From the NCBI GenBank assembly GCA_964020085.1, contig OZ026597.1, forward strand, positions 4,242,894-4,306,893: DNA of 64,000 nt, given 5' to 3'. This DNA is from Micromussa lordhowensis. Taxonomy: Eukaryota; Cnidaria; Anthozoa; Scleractinia; Lobophylliidae. The translations under genes were made by a program, and so were the position numbers. Of the stretch, positions 1 to 11,900 are shown one piece after another (the first letter of the stretch is position 1; every line of letters begins with the position of its first letter). The notes under the pieces are model-generated. The model was not told the DNA's origin. It saw only the letters and a list, made by a program, of their open reading frames with translations, and searched no databases.

Positions 1-276
1 AACAACGTACATTTATTAGCTGGACACTAAATGACTTATTTACATGTCTTGGGGGAATATTTTTGAAGTATGCTCATTTGGAATGAAATGTGTGGCTTGA
101 TTTCAGCATCAAGTAAGTTAAATTACCAATAACTCCCTTCTAACAACTGTAATCTAGCATGTGCAACAATTTCTCTTACTCTAGTCTTCAAAAATATATA
201 ACCAAGTTCGGCTTTGACAAGGTGGCCTAAGAAGATAAGTCGCCTGCATATTACCAGGAAACTTCAAAACATTATT

Positions 277-735
277 TATCTCTTATTAACCGCGCATAGT
301 CGGTCTGTATGGAAGAATCTTGACCTTAAAGAGAGGTCTGTACACACGACAGAGGTCTAGATTTACCCATACAGACCGACTATGCCCGGTTAATAAGATG
401 TTTATTATATGGCAAACATGAAAAATTGTAACTCGTTTGTACCAGCTGACAATTTGCTTGCGACGGCGATGAGCTGAACCTAAATCTGACAAAGTATAGT
501 CGTCCTCTTTCCTTTTTTCCGTATGAGGCTTTTTGGCTCTTCCACAAAAATTTTGTGAAGAAAATTGTCAATATTTTTGTATTCAAGTTTGCTATTTTTT
601 ACCACAAAATGCATTAACCGATCTAGATTGCCAGTCTAGGTGGGAAAATCTAGACCACGACCAATAACGTTTCCAGCCAATCAAATTCGTGAAATTGGTA
701 GTTCCCAGTCTTTCTGAGATACAGCCATATAATAA
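277..735. repeat. MITE-like repeat, copy 1
   Basis: A dispersed repeat of about 460 bp with a second, clearly related copy at 44097-44566. Both begin with a short foldback built on the words GGTCTGTATGG and CCATACAGACYGACTA, continue through a shared unique section, contain the short hairpin TCTAGATGGGAAAATCTAGA (here with slight changes) and end at CCATATAATAA. No coding capacity. Reading frames here are repeat artefacts. Bases 1-276 before it show nothing I can identify. Confidence 0.75.
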
Positions 736-1034
736 CATGCATATTTACCATTTATTACCTTTCATTCAAACACGAGCATTAATTATTACCTGAACCATAA
801 CTTTTGAGCCTGATGGAATAAGACCAATAATCTCTTTTCTCTTGTTTTTTTACTTAAGCAACTTTACGGAAAAATTCTGGACAAAGTTTTGGCACTACAA
901 GTATGGCAATTGCTACGTATTTAATGTGGGCTTAACAAGTTCTGGATCAAAAAGTTCCATATTGAAGTCAAACAAAGCTGGGCCATCACATGGTAAATAG
1001 TATTGCTTTTAATCTACAACTAAACATTTTAAAA

Positions 1035-1179
1035 TGTCAGTCAGTCAGTCAGTTAGCCAGTTGGGCAGTCAATCAGTCAGGCAGGCAGGGAACCAGGCAG
1101 CCAGCCAGTCAGATAGTCGGTCAGTGCGTCTTTCAGTCGGTCAGTCGGTCAGTCAGTCAGTCAGTCAGTCAGTCAGTCA

Positions 1180-1214
<35 letters not shown>

Positions 1215-1402
1215 GGTCTGTCTGTCTTTCTGTGTGTATGTGTGTCTGTCTCTCTTTGTCTGTCACTCGGCCACTCAGTCAGAGTGCCTGTATCTCTGTC
1301 TGCTAGTCTCCTCTTATCTGTTTCTCTGTCTGGCTGTAGGTCTGTCTATCAGTCTGCCCGTCTGTCTGCCCGTCTATCTCTGTCTGTCTGTCTGTCTTTC
1401 TG
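1035..1402. repeat. (CAGT)n/(TCTG)n microsatellite
   Basis: A long degenerate tetranucleotide tract that switches from CAGT units to TCTG units near 1180. Because the unit is not a multiple of three, all frames stay open and give Ser/Val/Cys-rich phantom proteins. It lies upstream of a DEG/ENaC exon, probably within an intron. Confidence 0.95.
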
Positions 1403-1708
1403 TAATTAAGTCTGTAATTAAGTCAATTAATCAGTCGGGTAGGCATGCAGGTAGGAAGGCAGTTCAATTTCATGCCAACAGAACCTTCAAGCAATGTCTG
1501 TTATCAGGGACTGACAATTGCATAGTTTACAGCTACCTGTCCAATATTACACGTCCAGATTTTTTGTTCGTTTTGGTGGCAGCTAATTATGTGCTTTATC
1601 CACCCAACGGCGGATGCGTCATTGAGCTGTTGGTGTTGGAGCCTCACTTAATACATAAACAGCGACCTATATGTATAGCTCTTATTTTAATGTTTTTCTC
1701 TTCTTTAG

Positions 1709-1872
1709 GGTTGAACCTAGAGATAAACATAGAACAAGATGAATACCTCGAGCACTTTACCCCAGAGGCGGGTATCAAACTTGATATTTCAAGCCAGGGA
1801 TATATGCCATTTCCTTTGGAAAAAGGCTTGAGTTTGCCTGTAGGCTTCGCCTCGACGATAGGTCTCAAAAAG
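1709..1872 (+). CDS. DEG/ENaC gene 1, exon a
   Basis: The acceptor is CTTCTTTAG and the donor AAG|GTAACA. It starts with two bases that complete a Gly codon and ends in phase 0. It encodes GLNLEINIEQDEYL and PFPLEKGLSLPVG, matching the paralogous exon at 45479-45644. Confidence 0.88.
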
Positions 1873-2891
1873 GTAACAAGAATACAGAGGAGAAAAGAGT
1901 TATAAAAATAGAAAATAATTTTTCTTAATCCACGATGGCGGACAAGGATAGCGGTAATTGGGAAATATGTGACGTCATTTTGACATTCTGTGACGTCATG
2001 ATTGACACTTGATTGTCACTAAAGTACATGTAGACGACTATGCCTACTTTAAGCACAGTTTCAATGCTATTGAGCGAACACGTTTGACTAAATTGAACTT
2101 TAAATTGAAATTAAGAACATACTTTACCGACCCTTATACAACAGATTTCTTTACTAGCCAAAAAATTTGATCAATGCTATAATTGTTCCCGGTTTACTCA
2201 CTCGAAGGTAAACTCGAGGTTCCTCGGCTTTTAATGTACGTTGTGGAAGTGGTGGCCATATATGTAGATTTAATCGAAAAAAATCAAGAAAGCAACGAGC
2301 CGCTTACAATCGTCACGTTGTAAATAATATTAGAAAATAACCCAAAGCAAATACGCACGCTGATTGGTTTAAAACCGTGTTTCTATTTAACAATTAGATT
2401 TTGAGCTCGAGATTTCTATCGCGTGATAGTTGACGAGGGCGCAGCCCGAGTCAACTATCGCACGATAGAAATCGAGAGCGAATAATCTAATTGTTTTAGT
2501 ATAAATCTACTAGTCGTTCAAAACTTAATCTAAATGCTCTTCTCAACACTTCGAAAACGCCAAGAAACGGCCGTCATTTTGTTAACAAGTGCACACTGTT
2601 ACGCTACTCACCATCTATCACTGAATAGATAGTGAGTAGCGTAGCCAATCAGAGAACGGCCTTCGTGATAGAACGCTAGTAGATTTATACTAAAACTCGA
2701 TAGAAACACAGAACTAGCACGAGCTGTTGACGTAATGATGGCGCGAACAAAGAGAATTTACATTTTGATGATCGAAGTAAACAAGTTGTTTTTCTTTTTC
2801 TTCGTCGCGGTATTTTCTAAAAGAAATAGAAAACATGTTCTCCGTGTTCCTATCGAGTTATAGAAACACTCGTGAAAGTTTGGGAGAACTC

Positions 2892-2922
<31 letters not shown>

Positions 2923-2923
2923 C

Positions 2924-2954
<31 letters not shown>

Positions 2955-5900
2955 CTTTCACTCGTGTTTCTATAACTCGATAGAAACACGGCACATGTTT
3001 TCTATTTCTTAAATAATTTCTACATGCATTAGGAAAACCATCGAGCGTACTTCAATAGACCATTTCCGACATATTAAAATTCTAACCTGACTCCGAGGCT
3101 TGGGGAAATAAAACAAATTAAAGAAATCACATCGAGGTTGAGGGATGAATAATTAATTCTTTTGTTTTATTCCCCCAAGCCTCGGAGCTATGTTAGAATT
3201 TTAATATATCGGAAATGGTCTATTGGTCTCATGCTCTTTCTTGATTGGTTATAGGTCAAACTAAAACGAGAGGATCCATTCAACAACGACCGATGTCACA
3301 AGAACACTGGTCCAGACAAATCGAACTTGTACACCAAAATATTCAATGTCAATTATTCGTCGACGGTAAGAAAAAGCGTAATGTTATTATTTCATGAAGA
3401 GCTCTTTTAACCACTTTTGATATAGCATAATCATGTATATTGAGTAGTGTTATATTAGGGCACACCAGGACAGTACGCATTTTACACAACTTAGCGTAGT
3501 TAACCGTAGTTAGCGTAAGATGCGTAGTTAGAGTATCGTGAAAACATGAGTTGAGGACATTTTACTCATTTTACACTAACTCAGCGTAGTTAGCGTAGTT
3601 AGCGTAAGATGCGTAGTTAGCGTAAGATGCGTTGGATATAGTAAAATTTAGATTGTTCTCACGATGCGTAATTAGAGTAGTCTGATGCATCAGACAAATT
3701 TTAATTGGTCGATATTTGCATGTCACCTATCATTAATATTCAAAACACGTACTCACGCATACTAGCGTGTGTCTGAAGTCAGTGGACAGTGTCATACATC
3801 TTTAAATATTTATCAATAATTGGGCTATTATCAATCACAAAATTGTCAACGCTTGTCATTTGATTAATTAAACTTTCTCGGTTAAGATCACCTGAGCGCA
3901 TCGCTTCTCGAATCATTATTAACAAATGCTGGTAACTTTGATAGGCATAGGTACAATTTTGAATTTTTAAGTCTAAACCTTTGTGTTCCATGTAGCCTTT
4001 AACTAATAATGCCACTGTACTAATCGCTATTAGACTGATACCACCAGTAGCGATAGCGCTAGCAATACCACCTGAAGCGGTCAGTACAGAGAGTGAATTA
4101 CCAATGAATTTGAACAATTTGAATCTTTTGTAAGCCTTTTTAAAAGCCCAACATTTCCTATGATAGCTTAGATAATAAGACTTTAGTTCGTCTACTTCAT
4201 CAGTCGATAATTTGTCTGAAATATGATTCCAATCGAAAATATTCTTTTTAGCCACCATTATATTATTTTATTATATTTATAAATTAAAAACAATTTGATC
4301 ACTATCATAGCCCATTTGGATTAATTCATCATATATTTTTTCAGTTTGATCACCTTGAAGGTTTACAGTTTGGTCTCTAATAAAACCGTTACACGCTAAC
4401 TTTTTCTTCCAATCTTTTAAATTAAAACCTTCAATCTTTTCAAATGAGGTGATTGATTTTTTTCCCCTCTTTTCGAGAGAAATTTTAATAAACTTTCTAC
4501 TTTCATCTATCAAAGAAGATAAACTTTTAATATCCATCTATTCTTTGGATAAGATAAATTTTTCTAAAATGCGTGACAAAAAATGCTCGGTGGCTGTCGG
4601 TAGCTGGATGAAACGCGTGTTAACAGCATCTTGAATCAATCCAGCGATCTTTCAAAATTTTGAACAAATGTGTGAATTTTTCAAAATTTTGTAGCTTTTT
4701 GTGAAAAGTCTAGTATGCAAATGCTTTTATCTCGTTTTCCATTGGTTAAAAAAAAATTGACCCTGAGGCTGGTCTAAAGAAAACGTGAATTTACACGTGC
4801 GTGTCTGATGCAAATGAGTTTCAGACACGCTTCATATATTTTCATACTAGACATCAATTTGAATCAATAAGTTTACCATCGCGTGTGTTACAGCAGAATT
4901 CGATGTTTTGCTACGAAAATTTATTCTGTCGCCGGCTTTTATCGTAATCGGATCGCTGAAAATAGTCATCTTTGACCATTCATCCACAGATTTGACAATT
5001 TTTAAATCTTTATCCGTGCCATTAAGAACTAAGCCAACGATCACTTCGGATGCTTGATGATTGCCAGCACAAACACAAATGCTACCACGAACTATTTTAC
5101 CGTCTACAGGACTAGGCCAACCATATTGCTTATTTCGCTCACATCCATTACCGAAACTCCATTGGAGAGAACCTTTAATCAGTGGTCCATTCTCTTCTGC
5201 ATAGACGGTGATGAACGGGTATGTTTTTTGCGTATTAGCTGCTAAATTATTATCTTGCGTCTTAGTCTCTAAATCATTGTAATCGACTTTGCTTTTTAAT
5301 GCATCATTGAATTCGATTGCTAAAGTTCCTAAATCAGTAATTAAAGCGTAATCCTTTAAAGCAGATGAGTTAGTCTTTTTAGCTAGTTCATTGTTAACGT
5401 ATGTAGTTGCTGCTTTTGTCTTTAATAAATCAGCGACGAAACGTTTAGTGGTTGCATCATGATCATTTATTGGAGCGGAAATGTTAGTTAATCTCTTGTT
5501 TTGTAAATGGAAATGGTTGTCTGGAGTTAATTTTAAGCCTATTCCTTTTTTAACCTTTTCTACTTTTCCTGTTGTTGATGGTTTGTCATGTTGTCCATTA
5601 GTAAACCCCATATATATATTTATTTATATAATAGTTCCTTCGCTCTTCTCAAATTCTTTTATTAACTGATAAGCTTGACTGGTATTATCATAAATATTTT
5701 TAGTTATTAATCCTCTCTTTTTAGTGAAAGGATTATCTTCTACATTTACTCTTCTTATAGTAGTATCTACAAAAGCATTACCCACATTAATTGGAGCACT
5801 AATTCCACTAAAAATTATATTCATAACTGTGCCTTTTACCCAAATCCAAAATAGGACTTGCTTTCCTAAAGAATTATTTGGAATATTAAATGATCTTAAA

Positions 5901-8900
5901 GATGGTTCATCTATTGTAGGATTACGTGAAATTACTACTTTGCTTTTATCAACAAAAATAAATACACCTCTTGTATTCTTAATATCAAAATGTACAGCCA
6001 TTACATTATTAGTAATTGCACTATGCTGGAAGACATAATAAAAAGTAAAATCACCTGTGTTATCACCAGTAGTTACAAACGCATATGTATTTGGTGTTCT
6101 ACCTTCATTACTATCAGAAAAATACAAATCTTTTATTAAAGAAATCTTTGAATCATTACTTAATATATATTTTACTATTAATTCTATAACATTTTTATTT
6201 TCATTAATAGTAGGATTTTCTTTTGCAATTTCACTATTTACTTTTGCAATTTCACCATCAACATATTTTACAATATTATCTTCTGTTTCATTTAGTTGTT
6301 TCACATTAACAGCATCACTGTTTTCATTTCCATCAAGTAATCCTTTTAATTGTCGATTACCCATATTAATAGGTGCTTCATAATAGACGATTTTATCTCT
6401 GATGTAATAGAATCTATCCCAAATTCGTGAATCAACGTCATTCTGATGACCACTTACACCATAAAGGACTACAAAGATGTCTGTTTCTACATCATAAGTC
6501 GCACCACTCCTGTACTTTAAAGTTAAATCAATATCTAAATCAATAATCCCAATGTTTCCATATTTATGAAAATTGATAATTGTTCTACTGTGATCGGAAA
6601 AAGTATTTGTATTATTACGTGAAACATTTAATGTTTCGGATACTGCGTCGACAACCACTTCGTTTCGATCTACTAGATTACCATAATACATTTCAAAAGC
6701 TAATGTATACTCACCTAAATCTAACGATTTTAAATCAATAGTTAATCGGGTGCTATAATAACTGATAGCAGAGTCATACTTAATTTTAAATTGATAAGTA
6801 GCTTTGTTGATATCATAGTAATCTTTGTCGACTTTTCTTACTTTGGTAATATCATCATCATCTTCTTTAAATAAATCATCATCCATGACAAAAGAGAATT
6901 CATTATCTTGTCGGTTTGCTTTAATATTAAGTGCTTCTGCTTCACTGACTTTATCTTCTATCAAAGAGTTAATTACAGCGTTATTATCACTAATTGTCTT
7001 ATTAACATAGTTAACATTGGAAGCGTGAAAGCTATCTGATGACTTCGGATCTTTCAAGCGGATAATGCTATGATTACCCATGTCAATGGAGTCTTCCATC
7101 GGATCAGGATTTTTTCTATTAAGTGCTGCTGCAGCGACATCATTTATTTCTCTTTTTAGTTGACCTCTCTGTCCGTGAAAATATCTAAAGTTAATAACAT
7201 CATTTGATTGAGCATTTTGTGCCGCTTGACTTGAGTCATCTTCAACAAAAGGTTTAATATTTCTAATAGCATTTCCTCCCATATCGAGATTTCCTTGCAT
7301 CCCTCGATCCCCAGTAAGGGGCAGATATGTGGAATTTGCTCCTCCAACAGTTAGGGCTGCATCATCTACAGAACTACTCCTTATTCCAGTGATAGCATTA
7401 TCACCCATTTGGAGACTACCAGTCATAGCGCGTGAACCATCCAATTTTAGTACATCTGTAGGTAGCTTACTTATTTCTGCTTGGACAAATGCCTTGGAGA
7501 CTAAATCATTAGTATCAAAAGTATTGACACCATATGGCTCAGTATTTTTTATCCGTTTACCTTTTAAGTCATAGTCATCACCTTTTAATTTTAAAAAGTT
7601 TTCATTGACATAAAGTTTATTAACAGCCATTTTAGAATCTTTTACATAATTAGGGTAATCACTGATTGGGACATCATCTCCAGTCACTAAATCTGTTATT
7701 TTATTGTCATTCATCTTGAGATTTCCTGTCATAGCACGAGAACCATCTAATTTGAAATAGGGACTTAAATCAATCTTAGCAATCTCATCATCAACATAGG
7801 TTTTGTCTGCTTTTCTAGTAGATATATCATTAATAGCAATATCTTGTTTACCGTCTTGATCATCAACATAGGTTTTGTCTGCTTTACGAGAAGATAAATC
7901 ATTAATAGCAATATCCTGTTTAGCGTCTCTATCGTCAACATACTCTTTGTTAGCTGCATCTTTGGGGGCAGTTGGATCAGAGAGATTGACTATCTTTTGA
8001 CTATTCATATTAATCGGTTCAAAATACAAAATAGTGCCAGAATAATCAGTACTTTTGACACTTAAAAGATTGTGATTAAAATGAGTATTTTGCTTACCTG
8101 CTATTACTCTTGAATAAAATAAAAACAATAGAAAATTTCTAAAACGGCTACCATAATATCTAATCTGGAAGGTAATTTCACCAGGTTGACCATTACTACT
8201 GAACTGAATAAAAGCTTTGGTATATTGTCCATTATAGTCGTGAGAAAATGTTATTACATTATAATTATCATCACCATGAACCTGTGTAATCAAAGTTTCA
8301 TCAGATAAGATTGGTGGTGAAACAGCTGACCTGGTAAAAATTTCAAAAACTACTGTATAAATTCCTGCTTTCAATGAGTCATTAGTCATCTTTAGAGAGA
8401 CCCAAGCTTGACCACCAAAACCATTATCAAAACCTTTTTTAGCTACTAAATAGAGATTATAATGCACATGTTGATAAAAAAAGTGGTCTTTAGGGTTAAA
8501 ATTAGGAGGTAAATTACTTGATGATAATTCAGCATTATCACCAAAGTTTTTAAAAAATCTCATATTTGGTTGTAAATGATAACTAACTTGAACATGATCA
8601 GTATGACTTTTTAATTGACTGAAAGTGACAGCCTCATTATTCTCACTAGCGTCTTTGAGATTAATAATATTGTGATTATTTAAATTCAGATTATCTAACA
8701 TGCTTTGAGTCCCATCTCTGAGAAGGACATCAGTCTTTTCTGCTTTACTGTTAATAGCAATATCTTGTCTAGTGTTTTCATCGTCTACATATTTTTTTGT
8801 TACACTCCCTGAAGAAATATGTCTATCTACATACTCTTTTGTTGCTGCATCATTATTATGGATAGGAAGGGCTACTTCAGTTAATCGCTTACTATCAATG

Positions 8901-11900
8901 TCAAAATTACCATCATCAGTTAGACTAAATCCAATTCCAGGTAAACCAGGATCACCTTTTTCACCTCTACCACTTTTTGATGATGATTCAAGTTGTCCAT
9001 TGCTAAAACCCATATATAATATACTAAATTAAATTTATTCTTCGTCTATTAAGTAATCCAAACTTAACATTTTCCGATGAATATTAAAATCTTCAGAATC
9101 TTCAGATTCCGATGTGTCTCTCAAATAATCGCTATGTAAGCTATAAAGACTTTTAGTTAACGACAATATTCTATCGTCAATAACTTCGTTGTACTCTTCT
9201 TCAATTGATTTTAGTTTTAGTAACTTGGCACTAATATTTTCATAATAAAAATCCATTTCTGACAAATTAACTATTATTGAATTTGTTAGTCTCTTACATT
9301 CTTCTTTATAATTTACTCTTTCAGTTTCATTACCACTTCTACAGCCACATTCATTGCCATTGTCATTACCATTTCCGTTGTCATTACAATTGTAATTACC
9401 ATTGTCATTACCATTGTCATTACCATTTCCATTATCCATCCTATATATTTTCATTGAAATTTTTTCTGATTGTCTTTTTTGTCTTATCAATGTACGCAAA
9501 ACTATAAGGCTCACTAGTCGCACTCTCGAATCGCTTCTTAGGTACATTGACTTCTTTACACATTCTTGCTTTCTCTGCATTACTTGGAGAGTCAAAAATA
9601 CAAAAATGAGAGCAATTCAACCTGATGTCTTTGGGAGTGAGATAATAAGATTGACTTAAATAGATTACACTGCAATTTTTATGACGACCACCAATAAAAT
9701 ATTCAATGAGAGGTTTTTGGTTTCGTTCACAAACATAATCATCAAAGATCACTATTTTTTGGTTATCATTATCTAGGCTTTCCAGAGGAATGACATCACC
9801 ATTACTCTCTTCTATGACATCATAACCAGCCTCTTCTGAAATGGGTTGAAATGTTTCTAATAGTTGTCTGTACTTTGGTTGCTCAAGATTTTTAGAAAAC
9901 AAGTAAATCTTATCATAGTAGAGTAGATTATAAAGCATATGCATGAGAACGTTAGTTTTACCACAACCGCTTGGTCCACAAATTAACATTCGAAAAGTGT
10001 CTGAAGGCATATAAGGTAGCAGTCGTTTGAAATTGCGGTCATTATTAGAAGCTGAATCATAATTAGGAATTTTCATCTATATAATTAATATTTTTTAAAT
10101 AAATGTCGCATATTATTTCACATAATATAAAAAATATAAATATTATATGAGTCTCTCAAATTGGAAACGATTAGCTCAGAAGCGGACTGAGACTGGAAAG
10201 ATGAAGAATCAGCTTTATGATGAGATCACTGAAGAGAAGATAAAGAGTAAGACTTCTGACCAGCGGATAACAAAATCATTTAGACTAGATGAAATCATAG
10301 ATGGGTTAAAGGCACAAAAGCCTAAGAATAGACCACAAATGAGAATACGTCCCGGCCCGGCAGGTAAACCAGATGAAATTGATTATGCACCAGAAGTAGA
10401 TCCATATGAAGATATGGATGTAGAAGGATTATTAGATCTCCAAGATTACGTAGCGCCACAGGCAGAAAAACAAATAATACCTAAAGGTCCTCCACCAAAA
10501 TATGAAATGGATCCTAGTTTTTGGAATCTAGGAGGAGATGAATCTTTACCACCAGAATATTCTTTTGTGGAAGAAGGACCTTTAGAAATTGAAGCACCAC
10601 CTGATGATGATGATGATTTAGATAGAGGAGATATTAATAGGATTTTAGATAGTACAGGTCTTCCTAACTATGATGATGTTGAAATGAGATTATCCCAACC
10701 AGAAATGACACCAGTTAAACGTAGTAAATATCTCGAGAGTAACATAAAACGAGCAAATTCTGAAATAAGCAGTATTACAAGTACATTTAAAACAAATACA
10801 AGTAAAAGACTAAATCAAGCTATAAAAAATAATGCTCCTAGAGATGCAATAGAAAAGCTAGAGCGAGAAAAGGATATGGCTCATAAATTTGCAGATAGTA
10901 GACTAAAACCTATTCAAGAATATAGAGACTATCTAAAAGTACAGAAAAAGAAAAGTACAAAGGGAAGTGGCGTCAAGAGGGGAAGTGGTGTCTATTTCTA
11001 TAATGATGCTCAAGAATTACTAAAGAAATTAACACTAATTATTGGCGAAATGGAAGCAGGCAATACAAGTGTCAAGATGAGAAATATGGGTCAAACTATC
11101 TTAGACACTCTACTAAGAACAAAATCAATCAATAAGTCGCAATATCAAAAGTTAGTGAAAAAATATTTCGGGGTCTAGTAAATATTATTTACATTAGTAT
11201 ATGGAGAGAGAAATCTCATTAAGCAGTTTTGCAGTTAAAGATGAACCTGGTAATCGACCTGGTGATTTTACTACAAGGTTTTCTAGAACGCTGGACTATG
11301 AACACAGTGATGGGATTTGGTATATTGGTTTTAATAAAATTATTTCAATGGCTTTTACATGGACAAATATAAATTCTGGTTATAACAATCAAAAGATAGC
11401 TTACAGTAAAGACGGTGGGAAAACATTTACAGATATTGATTTTCCAAAAGGAGTTTGGGATTACACTGATATTGATAATTACATTAAGGAAAAGACTAAA
11501 ATAGTCCGCGGTGATGGTGATGAAGAATTTCCAATTACGGTGACTTTTGATGAACCAACTTTTAGAGTCTTAGTGACTTTAGACGCTAACTATCAGCTTG
11601 ACCTGCGTAAATCTAATTTTGGTAAACTAATAGGATTCGATAAAGTGATCTTAAGAGATGAGAGAAACGTTAGCCCCAAAGTACCTAACCTATCAGAAGA
11701 TACAGATGTCCTAAATATTCACTGTGATTTAGTCTCTGATTCATTAGTAGATGGGGTAGAATCAGATATTGTTTTTAGTTTTGGTACAGGAACGCTGAGA
11801 CCTTCTTACAATTTTACCCTTGAACCGCGTCGTGTTATATTTAATCCTATCAATAAAACAAGAGTTTCAAGCGTTCGAATCTATGTAACTGATGGTTTAA

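Noticed and set aside
990..1409. Overlapping open frames rich in Ser, Val, Gln and Cys
   Set aside because: They are products of the (CAGT)/(TCTG) microsatellite, which keeps all frames open.
9440..9595. Upstream extension of the Asn/Gly-rich protein into the ATPase gene
   Set aside because: It would overlap 52 codons of the ATPase in another frame; the ATG at 9439 has the start-proximal element and follows the ATPase stop.
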